Made by a program: the position numbers and the translations under genes. DNA of 26,591 bases from an uncultured Eubacteriales bacterium (GTDB taxonomy: Bacteria; Bacillota; Clostridia; Peptostreptococcales; Anaerovoracaceae). Shown here in pieces: positions 1 through 8,857 of this stretch. The stretch lies in the NCBI GenBank assembly GCA_900553025.1, contig USBT01000014.1:1-26591 (forward strand), in the 5' to 3' direction. Under the pieces are notes generated by a model. The model ran no database searches, had not been told where the DNA came from, and was given only the letters and a program-made list of their open reading frames with translations. Numbering within the stretch: the stretch's first letter is position 1; the number at the start of each line of letters is the position of its first letter.

Positions 1-726
1 ATATCTGCTGGAAGCACGGGGGCATTGCTAGCTGGCGGTCATTTAATCATAGGCTGTATTGATGGCATCGAAAGACCTGCACTTGCAACTGTCTATCCTA
101 TTTTGGGCAAAGAGCCTGCACTCTTACTTGATGCGGGAGCAAACACCGAATGCAAGCCTCATTTTCTTATGCAATTTGCCATTATGGGAAGTCTATATAT
201 GGAAGAAGTAATAGGACGAAGCAATCCTGTAGTTGGGCTTGTAAGCAACGGCGTGGAAGCTGGAAAAGGCAATCAACTGACTAAGGATGCGTATAAGTTA
301 ATCGACAAAACATCTGTAAACTTTATGGGTAACATTGAAGCTAGGGATATTCCGCTAGGAATTGCAGATGTTATTGTTACGGATGGATTCACAGGAAACG
401 TAGTTCTAAAATTATCTGAAGGTCTTGCTATGACCCTTATGAGAGAGTTAAAATACAGATTTACATCCTCAGGCGTTGCTAAACTTGGTGCAGCAATGCT
501 TAAGAGCAAGCTATACAGTCTCAAGCAGGATGTTGATTATACAGAGTATGGGGGAGCTCCTATTTTGGGACTAAAAAAGGCTTTGTTAAAAATGCACGGT
601 TCATCGGATGCATATGCTGTGATGAAAACAATAATGAAATCGATTCCATATGTTGAAGAGGACGTTGTAAGCTTGATATCCTCATCTATAAATAGAATAA
701 AATTTGAGGATGCTGCTGATGAATAA
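1..726 (+). CDS. plsX: Phosphate acyltransferase PlsX, C-terminal part (5' truncated by window edge)
   Basis: PlsX converts acyl-ACP to acyl-phosphate, the donor for PlsY in phosphatidic acid synthesis; it is a peripheral membrane enzyme. The frame is open from base 1 (Ile-Ser-Ala-Gly-Ser-Thr-Gly-Ala-Leu), matching the family's SAGNTGAL-type motif, so translation continues from upstream and the TTG at 25 is not the start. The 241 visible residues include ALLLDAGAN, VGLVSNGVE.GKG and the VTDGFTGNVVLK segment typical of PlsX. PlsX proteins are usually about 330 residues, so roughly the first 90 are missing. The stop overlaps the rnc start by 8 bases. The acyl-phosphate product is used by PlsY, encoded at 7299 in the same run. 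Identity is firm from motifs and from the plsX-rnc-smc order common in Firmicutes. Confidence 0.95.
   Translation: MSAGSTGALLAGGHLIIGCIDGIERPALATVYPILGKEPALLLDAGANTECKPHFLMQFAIMGSLYMEEVIGRSNPVVGLVSNGVEAGKGNQLTKDAYKLIDKTSVNFMGNIEARDIPLGIADVIVTDGFTGNVVLKLSEGLAMTLMRELKYRFTSSGVAKLGAAMLKSKLYSLKQDVDYTEYGGAPILGLKKALLKMHGSSDAYAVMKTIMKSIPYVEEDVVSLISSSINRIKFEDAADE
706..710 (+). promoter_or_regulatory. Ribosome binding site deciding the rnc start
   Basis: GAGGA lies 8 bases before the ATG at 719. The earlier in-frame TTG (704) and ATG (710) sit before or on this site and have no Shine-Dalgarno of their own, so 719 is preferred. Confidence 0.7.
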
Positions 727-1441
727 TTCTCCCTGTTCACATAATTCGAAAATTTCAAATTGTAGGCTTGCTAGACTTTATAAGTTTAAAAATCCAGCTC
801 TTTTAAGGCAGGCACTTACGCATAGTTCTTTCAAAAGAGAGAACGAGGTGTATGATGATGGCGATTTGTCTAACGATAACGAGCGTCTTGAGTTTTTAGG
901 AGATGCAATACTGGACCTTGTTATCGGAGATATTTTGTTTAAAAATATGCCCGATGAAAAGGAAGGTAATCTTTCCAAAATTAGGGCAGGCATAGTATGC
1001 GAAGAGTCTCTTGCTAAGCTTGCTGAGAATTTAAACCTAGGTCAGTCAATAATTCTTGGACGAGGTGAGATAAAATCGGGTGGACGCGAAAAATCCTCAA
1101 TACTTGCTGATGCAGTTGAGGCGATAATTGGAGCTGTTTATTTAGATAGCGATTATTATACATGCTATGACTTTGTGATGAATCTCTTTGAAGCTATGAT
1201 TGTACAGGCTGAAAATGGAATGCTAAACCATGATTATAAATCGATATTACAAGAAAAATTACAGAGAGATGGCTCAGTTGATATCAAGTATGTAACTTAT
1301 AAGGAAGAGGGACCTGCCCACCAAAAAATTTTTTTCGTTAAAGTGTTTTGTGGCTCTAAAGAGCTCGGAATGGGTTGTGGTAAGTCTAAGAAAATTGCTC
1401 AGCAGGAAGCTGCTAAAGACGCTATGTTGAAAGGAATATAA
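719..1441 (+). CDS. rnc: Ribonuclease III
   Basis: RNase III is a cytoplasmic homodimer that cleaves double-stranded RNA, including rRNA precursors and structured mRNAs. From the ATG at 719 the protein has 240 residues, the usual length. The catalytic signature NERLEFLGDAILD is at residues 54-66, and the second acidic pair (Asp131 and Glu134 in DAVEAIIGAVYLD) completes the Mg2+ site. A C-terminal double-stranded RNA-binding domain runs from about 168 to 240 (DYKSILQEKLQ at the start, KKIAQQEAAKDA at the end). The start overlaps the plsX stop in ATGAATAA, and smc follows after 3 bases, so the three genes are probably co-translated. The start is chosen by GAGGA at 706-710. Nothing about the protein looks unusual. 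Confidence 0.96.
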   Translation: MNNSPCSHNSKISNCRLARLYKFKNPALLRQALTHSSFKRENEVYDDGDLSNDNERLEFLGDAILDLVIGDILFKNMPDEKEGNLSKIRAGIVCEESLAKLAENLNLGQSIILGRGEIKSGGREKSSILADAVEAIIGAVYLDSDYYTCYDFVMNLFEAMIVQAENGMLNHDYKSILQEKLQRDGSVDIKYVTYKEEGPAHQKIFFVKVFCGSKELGMGCGKSKKIAQQEAAKDAMLKGI

Positions 1442-1444
1442 AAT

Positions 1445-4400
1445 ATGTATTTTAAAAGACTTGAGATGCACGGATTTAAATCCTTTGCAGATCCAGTGGT
1501 AATAGAGTTTCATGAGGGAATTACATGTGTTGTTGGTCCAAATGGAAGCGGGAAAAGCAATATAAGCGATGCAATTAGATGGGTGCTTGGTGAACAAAGT
1601 CCAAAGACTTTGCGTGGCGGAAAGATGGAAGAGGTTATTTTTGCTGGTTCAGCATCGCGAAAACTGAGGGGAATGGCAGAAGTAACCCTTGTTATTGATA
1701 ATACGAATGGGACTCTTGATATCGACTATTCTGAAGTCTCTATAACAAGACGAATGTATAGATCTGGTGAAAGTGAATATTTGATTAATAATGCTCCTTG
1801 CAGGCTCAGGGATATCAGAGAACTTATTATGGATACTGGTATTGGCGTTGATGGCTACTCAATAATCGGTCAAGGTAGAATTGCAGATATTGTTAGCAAT
1901 AAGCCTGAAAGCAGACGGGAAATTTTTGAAGAAGCTGCTGGTGTTGTTTCCTACAAAACTAGAAAGCAGGATGCCGAGAGGCGCCTTGAAACTACTAACA
2001 CAAACTTATTGAGAGCAAATGACATTATAAATGAAATTGAATCAAGAATTGATGAACTAAGAGACGATAGTGAGAAAGCGAAGGAATATCTGTCGTTAAA
2101 ATCACAGTATGAGTCCTCTGAAGTCAATGTAATTTTAAGAAATATAGAAAGCATACAGGACAAATCTGAGAAGATGGATGATGACATTTTTCGATTGGGT
2201 AACGAAATATCTGTTAAGAGCACGGAGCGTGAAGAGGTCGAGAAAATATTAGAATCTGCGGAAAATGACATTAAGGAGTTAAACGAAAAATCAGATTATA
2301 CTAACAGGCAGCTATTGCAAGTAATTCAAGATATTAACGACCACGAAAACAAAAAGAAAATTCAATCGCAAAAATACGATTTTTTATCCTCAGAAGAACT
2401 TAGATTAAAACAAGAGCTTGAATCATTTTCCGAAAAACTGGGTGTGCATGAAAAGCAATTTGAAGATAACAATAATGAACTAAATCAATTGATTCAGACG
2501 GCACAAGCATCACAGCTTGAACTGGATAAGAGCTTATCTGAATACAATAAGGCTGAAGACGATAAAATTCACAATTCAGAGGAAATTGACAATCTAAAAG
2601 AGCAGATTCTTAGAATCTCAAGAGATATTTCAAAGAGCGAAAATGAAAAGTCAGAAATATCCAGCATGAATTCACTTTTAGAAACGCGTTATAACGAAGT
2701 TCTTGAAGAACTAAGCCAAACAAAAGAAAGTTATGACAAAATAAACCAGAGCTTTTTAGATGAAGAATCGCGAGAACAAGAAATTCAAAAGGAATCTCAA
2801 TTAATTCAATCGGACCTTGTCGCTAAGCAAAAGAGTGCGGAATCACAAATTGAAAAAATAAGAATTCAAGAAGACCAAATCGGTGCTGACAAATTGAAGT
2901 CGGAGCAGCTTTTATCACGTAAAAAAACGATAGAAGAAATGGAAGCAAATTATGAGGGCTATAACTACGGCGTCAAATACATAATGAAGTCACGAATTAA
3001 TGGTATCCGAGGCGTTGTTGGAGAACTCATGCTTGTACCTGAAGGTCTTGAAACTGCAATTGAAACTGCACTTGGAGGAAATTTACAGAATATAATCTGT
3101 GATTCCGATAGTGAAGCTAAGAAGTCCATTAATATTTTAAAACAAAATAATGCGGGACGACTTACATTTCTACCAATTTCTAGCATACGTGCTGGTAAAG
3201 CTGATGTGCCCTCATCAATAAAATCAGATAAAGAATTTGTTGGCATTGCCTCAGATATGATTTCATATGACCACGAATATGATGAAATTTTTCGCTACCT
3301 TTTGGGGAGAATAGTTATTGTCGAAACAATGGATTCTGCGATTAGACTATCTAAGGGAATCAAGGGCGGATTGAGAATTGTAACCCGTGGCGGAGAGATT
3401 ATAAATAGCAGTGGTGCGATAACAGGAGGAAGATATAAGAACAAGAGTGCAAATTTACTTTCAAGAAGAGCGGAAATTGCAAAGCTTGAAAATGAAATAA
3501 GACTCCTTTCTGAAGACACTAAATTAAATGAGCAGTCACTGCAAAATCTAAAGGTTTTTCTATCTGATACCAAAGATACAATCGAGGAAATGTCATCAAG
3601 GTTAAATAAGAATAAAATTTTGTCATCATCACTACAGTCAAAGCTGTCAATGTATAGGGACTCACTGGACAGCGTGTCTATAAAAAAAGAAAAGCTTGAA
3701 CAACAACTAAACAACATTAGTGAAGATAGAAGCAGCTCCTCTGATATTTTTGAAAAACTAAATGCAAGTGGAAAAGACTTGAAAAATGAGCTCATAAAAT
3801 TAGAGAAAGAACTCGAGAAGCTAATTGATACAAATAATGCGGTTGAGTCGAATCTAAAAGAATTAAACGAAATAAAGCTGTCAAAAACAATTGAGTACAA
3901 TAGCATCAAATCTAAAATAGAAAATCTTGAGACTATGACAGAGCGAATGGAAGCTGAAATTGAGAATCTCAAATCTGGGATTAAAAGTCGTAACGACAGG
4001 CTTAGCAATGTTATAGCAGAAAAACATGATATAAATGAGGGGCATGTTCTGCCAGATATTACAAAGCTACAAGAGGATAGGAATGCTCTTGATGATGCGC
4101 TTATCTTAATTTCAAGAAATAAAGAGGAGGTAGCATCTAAGTTATCTAAAGCAACAAAAGAGATAACTTCGATAAGAGAAAGCATTGAAAAACTACAAAG
4201 TCAGAAAGTTCTTGAAGAAATTAAGCTCGCAAAGAATCAGACTCAGGTTGAAAATCTTACACAGAGGCTCTGGGATGAATTTGAAATGTCGATAGCACAG
4301 GCCACAGATATGAAAGACCCGAACTTTGTTATGGCTACTGGTATCAAAATAGGTCGCGAAACAAGGAAACGACTTAGAGAGCTTGGAGATGTGAATATCG

Positions 4401-4987
4401 GCGCTATCAAAGAATATGAGGAGGTTAGCAAGCGATATGAGTTCTTAAAGGAACAGAGAGAAGACATCTTGGATGCAATGAATGAGCTTAAATCTATTAT
4501 TTCTGATATGAGCACTACGATAAAGAGAAAGTTCAAGGACAGCTTTAATCAAATTGTCACCAATTTTGAGGATATCTTTGTTGAATTATTTGGGGGCGGA
4601 TATGCAGAATTAACACTTGAAAATGAAGATGACCCTTTAAATTCGGGAATAGAAATAGTCGCACAGCCTCCAGGCAAGAAGCTTCAGAACATTAATTTGA
4701 TGTCGGGCGGTGAAAAAACTATGACTGCAATTGCACTCATGTTTGCTGTACTAAAAGCAAAACCTACGCCATTTTGTATACTCGATGAGGTTGAGGCAGC
4801 GCTCGACGATAGCAATATCGACAGATTCTCGCAGTATTTAAAGAAATTTGAGAACATACAATTTGTTCTTGTAACACATCAAAAGGCAACTATGGAACAT
4901 GCCGATGTACTATATGGAGTTACAATGGCAGAGCAGGGTGTTTCTAATCTTTTGTCCCTTAAGCTTGGGGATCATTTTGAAATTTAG
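1445..4987 (+). CDS. smc: Chromosome segregation/condensation protein SMC
   Basis: SMC is the ATPase of the bacterial condensin complex (with ScpA and ScpB, not in this window) and organises the nucleoid. It has 1180 residues, full length for the family. The N-terminal head carries Walker A (GPNGSGKSN, residues 31-39). A long coiled coil follows, then a hinge at about 505-655 (GVVGELMLVPEGLETAIETA and AGRLTFLP), then a second coiled coil. The C-terminal head has the ABC signature LMSGGEKT (1085-1092) and Walker B ILDEVEAALDD with Asp1114 and Glu1115. AAAGGA at 1430-1435 serves as ribosome binding site. The gene follows rnc by 3 bases. The strong Lys/Glu/Ser bias of the coiled coils produces long spurious frames on the opposite strand, which should be ignored. 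Confidence 0.97.
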   Translation: MYFKRLEMHGFKSFADPVVIEFHEGITCVVGPNGSGKSNISDAIRWVLGEQSPKTLRGGKMEEVIFAGSASRKLRGMAEVTLVIDNTNGTLDIDYSEVSITRRMYRSGESEYLINNAPCRLRDIRELIMDTGIGVDGYSIIGQGRIADIVSNKPESRREIFEEAAGVVSYKTRKQDAERRLETTNTNLLRANDIINEIESRIDELRDDSEKAKEYLSLKSQYESSEVNVILRNIESIQDKSEKMDDDIFRLGNEISVKSTEREEVEKILESAENDIKELNEKSDYTNRQLLQVIQDINDHENKKKIQSQKYDFLSSEELRLKQELESFSEKLGVHEKQFEDNNNELNQLIQTAQASQLELDKSLSEYNKAEDDKIHNSEEIDNLKEQILRISRDISKSENEKSEISSMNSLLETRYNEVLEELSQTKESYDKINQSFLDEESREQEIQKESQLIQSDLVAKQKSAESQIEKIRIQEDQIGADKLKSEQLLSRKKTIEEMEANYEGYNYGVKYIMKSRINGIRGVVGELMLVPEGLETAIETALGGNLQNIICDSDSEAKKSINILKQNNAGRLTFLPISSIRAGKADVPSSIKSDKEFVGIASDMISYDHEYDEIFRYLLGRIVIVETMDSAIRLSKGIKGGLRIVTRGGEIINSSGAITGGRYKNKSANLLSRRAEIAKLENEIRLLSEDTKLNEQSLQNLKVFLSDTKDTIEEMSSRLNKNKILSSSLQSKLSMYRDSLDSVSIKKEKLEQQLNNISEDRSSSSDIFEKLNASGKDLKNELIKLEKELEKLIDTNNAVESNLKELNEIKLSKTIEYNSIKSKIENLETMTERMEAEIENLKSGIKSRNDRLSNVIAEKHDINEGHVLPDITKLQEDRNALDDALILISRNKEEVASKLSKATKEITSIRESIEKLQSQKVLEEIKLAKNQTQVENLTQRLWDEFEMSIAQATDMKDPNFVMATGIKIGRETRKRLRELGDVNIGAIKEYEEVSKRYEFLKEQREDILDAMNELKSIISDMSTTIKRKFKDSFNQIVTNFEDIFVELFGGGYAELTLENEDDPLNSGIEIVAQPPGKKLQNINLMSGGEKTMTAIALMFAVLKAKPTPFCILDEVEAALDDSNIDRFSQYLKKFENIQFVLVTHQKATMEHADVLYGVTMAEQGVSNLLSLKLGDHFEI

Positions 4988-4990
4988 ATA

Positions 4991-5043
4991 TTAACAAAAT
5001 ATTTGTATTAACCTGTGAGTTAATTACGACACAATACAGTATT
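4991..5043 (+). repeat. Cluster of small inverted repeats in the smc-ftsY gap
   Basis: The 97-base gap, the largest in the window, contains CAAA-ATA-TTTG (4995-5005), TTAAC-CTGTGA-GTTAA (5007-5023) and AATAC-A-GTATT (5033-5043). None is followed by a T-run, so they are not convincing terminators. They might be operator sites or part of a promoter for ftsY, but I cannot place good -35 and -10 boxes. AT-rich sequence produces such palindromes easily, so significance is uncertain. Confidence 0.35.
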
Positions 5044-5072
5044 TAATTCACGTACTAAATGTGGTTAGACTG

Positions 5073-5079
5073 AAAGGAG
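5073..5079 (+). promoter_or_regulatory. Ribosome binding site deciding the ftsY start
   Basis: AAAGGAG is 5 bases before the ATG at 5085. The upstream in-frame GTG at 5061 has no such site and would place this Shine-Dalgarno inside the gene, so 5085 is chosen. Confidence 0.75.
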
Positions 5080-5084
5080 TCCGA

Positions 5085-5984
5085 ATGGCATTATTTGGGG
5101 AGAAAAAAGGCTTTTTCAGCAAGATGAGCCAGAAAATTGCTGATACAATATTGATGAGACCTGAGATCGATGAAGAGCTTCTCGATGAACTTGAGGAAAT
5201 CCTTATCACTAGCGATATGGGGATGAATACGACAATGAGGATAATGGAGGAACTCAGAAAGGACATTCGTGTCGGAAGATTGTCGCAGCCTGAAGAAGTT
5301 AAAAATTCACTGTCAAATATAATAGCAAAACTAGTCGACAAGGGAGATAGGCATAAGCTTCCCAATTCATATCCTCAGATTATTTTGCTAATTGGAATAA
5401 ATGGTGGTGGCAAAACAACAACGATTGCTAAGCTTGCATACATGCTCCAGAAAGAGGGTAAAATGGTTTTACTTGCAGCCGCAGATACGTTCAGAGCTGC
5501 CGCATCAGCTCAGCTTGAGCACTGGGGAGATACTCTCGGAATCAAAACGATAACTCACGGAGAGGGCGCAGACCCTTCGGCTGTCATATATGATAGCATA
5601 CAGGCAGCGAAATCTCGAAATGTTGATGTTCTCATCTGCGATACCGCAGGTAGACTGCAAAATAAGAAAAACCTCATGGCTGAGCTTGAGAAAATGAACA
5701 AAACAATAGACAAGCAATACCCTGAAGCAACAAAAGAAACGATACTGATATTAGATGCTACAACTGGTAAAAATGCGATTTCACAGGTTGAAGAATTTAA
5801 AGAGGTTACAGACATCACAGGCATTATTTTAACAAAAATGGACGGCACAGCAAAGGGTGGTATTGCCGTAACTATTGCTGATGAGTACGACATGCCTATT
5901 AAATTTCTTGGCATCGGTGAAAAGAAGGAAGATTTAGAACCGTTTAATGCAAAAACTTTTGCAGAGGAGGTATTTGATGAGTAA
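5085..5984 (+). CDS. ftsY: Signal recognition particle receptor FtsY
   Basis: FtsY is the SRP-type GTPase that docks ribosome-SRP complexes to the membrane for co-translational insertion. The 299-residue protein has a short N-terminal helix (MALFGEKKGFFSKM) instead of the long acidic A domain of enterobacteria, as is normal in Firmicutes. The N domain spans about 10-90, and the G domain follows with P-loop GINGGGKTTT (104-113), ADTFRAAASAQLE, DTAGRLQNK and TKMDGTAKGG. The start is set by AAAGGAG at 5073-5079. It is separated from smc by 97 bases, so it may begin a new transcription unit or be read through from smc. Its stop overlaps the der start in ATGAGTAA. Confidence 0.96.
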   Translation: MALFGEKKGFFSKMSQKIADTILMRPEIDEELLDELEEILITSDMGMNTTMRIMEELRKDIRVGRLSQPEEVKNSLSNIIAKLVDKGDRHKLPNSYPQIILLIGINGGGKTTTIAKLAYMLQKEGKMVLLAAADTFRAAASAQLEHWGDTLGIKTITHGEGADPSAVIYDSIQAAKSRNVDVLICDTAGRLQNKKNLMAELEKMNKTIDKQYPEATKETILILDATTGKNAISQVEEFKEVTDITGIILTKMDGTAKGGIAVTIADEYDMPIKFLGIGEKKEDLEPFNAKTFAEEVFDE

Positions 5985-7302
5985 ACCTGTGGTTGCAATT
6001 GTTGGCAGACCAAATGTCGGCAAGTCAACATTTTTTAACGCTCTCATGGGCAAAAGAATCGCGATAGTCGAAGACACTCCTGGTATTACAAGAGATAGGA
6101 TATATGGAGAAACATCATGGAATGGTGTTGATTTTGCTATGATTGATACAGGTGGCATTGAACCAGATTCTGAGGATGTTATTTTGTCTCAAATGAGAGA
6201 ACAAGCACAGACTGCTATGGATACAGCTAATGTAATTGTATTTATGGTTGATGGAAAAGCAGGTGCCACGGCTGCCGATATTGAGGTTGCTGATATGCTA
6301 AGACGAACTGGAAAAGAGGTCATACTGCTTGTTAACAAAATAGATGCACCGAAAAAGCTACCCGACCATTTCTACGATTTTTATGAGCTTGGCATTGGAG
6401 AACCTATTCCTATTTCATCTGCAAATATGCTTAACCTAGGAGATGTGCTTGATCTTATAGTTGAGAAATTCCCTAAATCCTCGGAAGCCGAGGATGAAGA
6501 AGCAACAGCTGTTGCAGTTATTGGGAAACCAAATGTCGGGAAATCCTCACTCATTAACACATTATTAAATGAAGATAGAGTAATTGTTTCAGACATTGCT
6601 GGAACAACTAGAGATTCTATTGATACACCCTTTAGATGGCATGACAGCGACTATACGCTTATAGATACCGCTGGCATAAGGAGGCAGAGCCGCATTAACG
6701 AATATGTTGAAAAATACAGTGTTATCAGAGCTATTGCTGCTATTGAAAGATCAGATGTGTGTCTATTAATGATAGATGCAACTGAGGGTGTTACAGAGCA
6801 GGATAAGAAAATTGCTGGTATAGCTCATGAGGCAGGAAAAGGTGTTATAATAGTTGTGAATAAATGGGATCTTGTTCAAAAAGAAACCAATACTATGAGT
6901 CTATTCAAACGAAAAATTCAAAGCGAATTGACATTTATGAATTATGCACCTATTTTGTTTATTTCGGTTCTTGAAAGACAGAGAATAAATTATGTGATGC
7001 AAGCTGTAGAAATGGTTGCCCAAAAGCGTTCTATGAGGATACCTACAGGTCAGCTTAATAGTTTAGTGGTTGAAGCTACAATGATGAAGCAACCACCGTC
7101 TGATAAGGGCAAGCGTCTGAAAATATACTATGTTACTCAGGTTGGAGTAAAACCTCCGCTTTTCTCTTTTCAGGTCAACAATAGAGAGTTAATGCATTTC
7201 TCATATTCAAGATACATAGAAAATCGAATCAGAGAAAACTATGGCTTTGAGGGAACTTCGATTAAATTTGTGTTTAGGGACAAAGGAGATAAGGAAGTAT
7301 GA
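5977..7302 (+). CDS. der: Ribosome-assembly GTPase Der (EngA)
   Basis: Der is an essential GTPase with two tandem G domains that helps mature the 50S subunit. The protein has 441 residues, the normal length. The first G domain has GRPNVGKST (10-18), DTGG and NKID; the second has GKPNVGKSS (183-191), DTAG and NKWD. A KH-like RNA-binding domain makes up about the last 90 residues. AGAGGAGG at 5963-5970 lies 6 bases before the ATG at 5977, which rules out the earlier in-frame start at 5947. The gene overlaps ftsY by 8 bases and plsY by 4. The order der-plsY-gpsA is common in Firmicutes. Confidence 0.97.
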   Translation: MSKPVVAIVGRPNVGKSTFFNALMGKRIAIVEDTPGITRDRIYGETSWNGVDFAMIDTGGIEPDSEDVILSQMREQAQTAMDTANVIVFMVDGKAGATAADIEVADMLRRTGKEVILLVNKIDAPKKLPDHFYDFYELGIGEPIPISSANMLNLGDVLDLIVEKFPKSSEAEDEEATAVAVIGKPNVGKSSLINTLLNEDRVIVSDIAGTTRDSIDTPFRWHDSDYTLIDTAGIRRQSRINEYVEKYSVIRAIAAIERSDVCLLMIDATEGVTEQDKKIAGIAHEAGKGVIIVVNKWDLVQKETNTMSLFKRKIQSELTFMNYAPILFISVLERQRINYVMQAVEMVAQKRSMRIPTGQLNSLVVEATMMKQPPSDKGKRLKIYYVTQVGVKPPLFSFQVNNRELMHFSYSRYIENRIRENYGFEGTSIKFVFRDKGDKEV

Positions 7303-7868
7303 GCTTTGCTTTAACTATAATTATTGCATATGCACTCGGTAGCATTTCTCCATCTATAATTATGGGTAAGCTCGCGGGTATTGACATAAAAAAAGAAGGC
7401 AGCGGTAATGCAGGTGCGACAAACACACTGCGAGTTCTTGGAAAAAAAGCTGCAATAATCACGCTTTTGATTGATATATCAAAGGGCGTGATTGCCGTAT
7501 ATTTAGCAGGATGTTTATTTGGAGATTTACATTCATATATAGCCTGTATTTTTGTTATCTTAGGGCACATATTCCCCATATGGTATAATTTTAAAGGCGG
7601 TAAGGGTGTGGCAGTTTCTTTTGGTGCCCTTCTTGCTGTAAATCCGCTTATTGCAGTTAGTGCATTGCTTGTAGTCATAGTTTTTGTTTTATTATTTAGA
7701 ATGGTATCTCTTGGCTCGATAATGGCTGCGGCTTCTGCACCAATATTTGCATTTTTATTTGAACCTGAATTTCTGCCATATGTAATTTTTCCTGCCATTC
7801 TAATAATTTATATGCACAGGAGCAATATAATGCGTATTATTAAAAGACAGGAGAATAAATTATGGTAA
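7299..7868 (+). CDS. plsY: Glycerol-3-phosphate acyltransferase PlsY
   Basis: PlsY is an integral membrane enzyme that transfers the acyl group of acyl-phosphate (made by PlsX, encoded at the start of the window) to glycerol-3-phosphate. The 189-residue protein is mostly hydrophobic with several membrane segments. It carries the three family motifs: GSGNAGATNTLR (34-45), the FKGGKG stretch (98-103, preceded by GHIFPIWYN), and HRSNIMRI near the C-terminus. The start codon overlaps the der stop in ATGA; AAAGGAG at 7282-7288 and AAGGA at 7291-7295 are possible ribosome binding sites. The next gene, gpsA, makes its substrate glycerol-3-phosphate and overlaps it by 7 bases. Confidence 0.96.
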   Translation: MSFALTIIIAYALGSISPSIIMGKLAGIDIKKEGSGNAGATNTLRVLGKKAAIITLLIDISKGVIAVYLAGCLFGDLHSYIACIFVILGHIFPIWYNFKGGKGVAVSFGALLAVNPLIAVSALLVVIVFVLLFRMVSLGSIMAAASAPIFAFLFEPEFLPYVIFPAILIIYMHRSNIMRIIKRQENKLW

Positions 7869-8857
7869 TAGGTATAGTAGGCGCTGGAAGCTGGGGAACC
7901 GCACTGGCACAAACATTTGCCTGTAACGGGCACCAAGTACATTTATACGCAAGAAGAAGCAAGCACCGTGAGGAACTTAAGATTACAAGAGAAAACAAAA
8001 AGTATCTCAAGGGTGTCAATTTAGTAGAAAATATTATTATTTCAAAATCTCTAAATGATACTGTCGCTGATAAAGATATAGTACTTATGGCTGTACCTAC
8101 TCAGACCTTCAGGAGCGTTTATGAGGAAGTTTCAGATATTTTGGTTAATAAAAATCAAAATCCTGTTATTTTGAATGTAGCTAAGGGAATAGAAAAAAAG
8201 ACTCACTTACTTCTTTCAAGCGTAGCAAAAGATGTCAGAGCTGACAGTAGATATGCAGTACTTTCTGGTCCTTCACATGCCGAAGAGGTTGGGAGGTTTA
8301 AACCAACTACTGTTGCTATAGCATCAGATGATATAGAGTTATCGAAAGAGCTTCAAAATGAACTGATGACGAGTAGATTCAGAATATATGCAAATGATGA
8401 TTTGAAGGGTGTGGAGCTTGGTGGTGCGCTTAAAAATATAATTGCTCTCGGGGCAGGAATTTCTGACGGCATCGGCTTTGGAGATAATGCAAGGGCAGCT
8501 CTTATGACAAGAGGACTTGTTGAAATGACGAGAATTGGAACTGCAATGGGAGCTAAGAGTGAGACTTTTTCTGGGCTTACTGGACTTGGTGATTTGATTG
8601 TAACCTGTGACAGCAACCATTCGAGAAATAGAAAATGTGGAATACTCATTGGTGAGGGCATGAAGGTTTCTGAAGCTATTGAAGAGGTTGGAATGGTTGT
8701 AGAAGGAATTACAACAACTGAAGCAACCTATGGGCTTGCAAGCAAGCTCAATATTGAGATGCCAATTACGGAAGCGATATATAAGGTTATAGAAGGTAAA
8801 ATCAATGCTCTTGAAGCTGTCGATATCCTTATGGGTAGAGATGGAAAGGTAGAATGA
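7862..8857 (+). CDS. gpsA: NAD(P)-dependent glycerol-3-phosphate dehydrogenase
   Basis: GpsA reduces dihydroxyacetone phosphate to sn-glycerol-3-phosphate for phospholipid synthesis, feeding PlsY encoded just before it. It has 331 residues, normal for the family. The Rossmann motif GAGSWGTALA begins at residue 7. The conserved GGALKNIIALGAGI segment contains Lys191, the expected catalytic lysine, and is followed by GDNARAALMTRGL. AGGAG at 7849-7853 sits 8 bases before the ATG. It overlaps plsY by 7 bases and miaB by 4 (ATGA). Nothing unusual is seen. Confidence 0.96.
   Translation: MVIGIVGAGSWGTALAQTFACNGHQVHLYARRSKHREELKITRENKKYLKGVNLVENIIISKSLNDTVADKDIVLMAVPTQTFRSVYEEVSDILVNKNQNPVILNVAKGIEKKTHLLLSSVAKDVRADSRYAVLSGPSHAEEVGRFKPTTVAIASDDIELSKELQNELMTSRFRIYANDDLKGVELGGALKNIIALGAGISDGIGFGDNARAALMTRGLVEMTRIGTAMGAKSETFSGLTGLGDLIVTCDSNHSRNRKCGILIGEGMKVSEAIEEVGMVVEGITTTEATYGLASKLNIEMPITEAIYKVIEGKINALEAVDILMGRDGKVE

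Noticed and set aside
25..27. TTG at 25 as the start of plsX
   Set aside because: The frame is open from base 1 with a conserved PlsX motif upstream of it, so the gene begins before the window.
3295..4185. Long open frame of 296 codons on the minus strand
   Set aside because: It lies wholly antisense to the smc coiled coil, is extremely rich in Ser/Phe/Leu as expected from the reverse of Lys/Glu/Ser codons, and has no recognisable motif.
5061..5084. GTG at 5061 as an alternative ftsY start
   Set aside because: It would put a near-perfect ribosome binding site inside the gene; ATG 5085 has ideal spacing and gives the usual N-terminus.
7274..7798. Minus-strand open frame of 174 codons opposite plsY
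   Set aside because: It is a shadow of the highly conserved plsY frame and shows no family motif.
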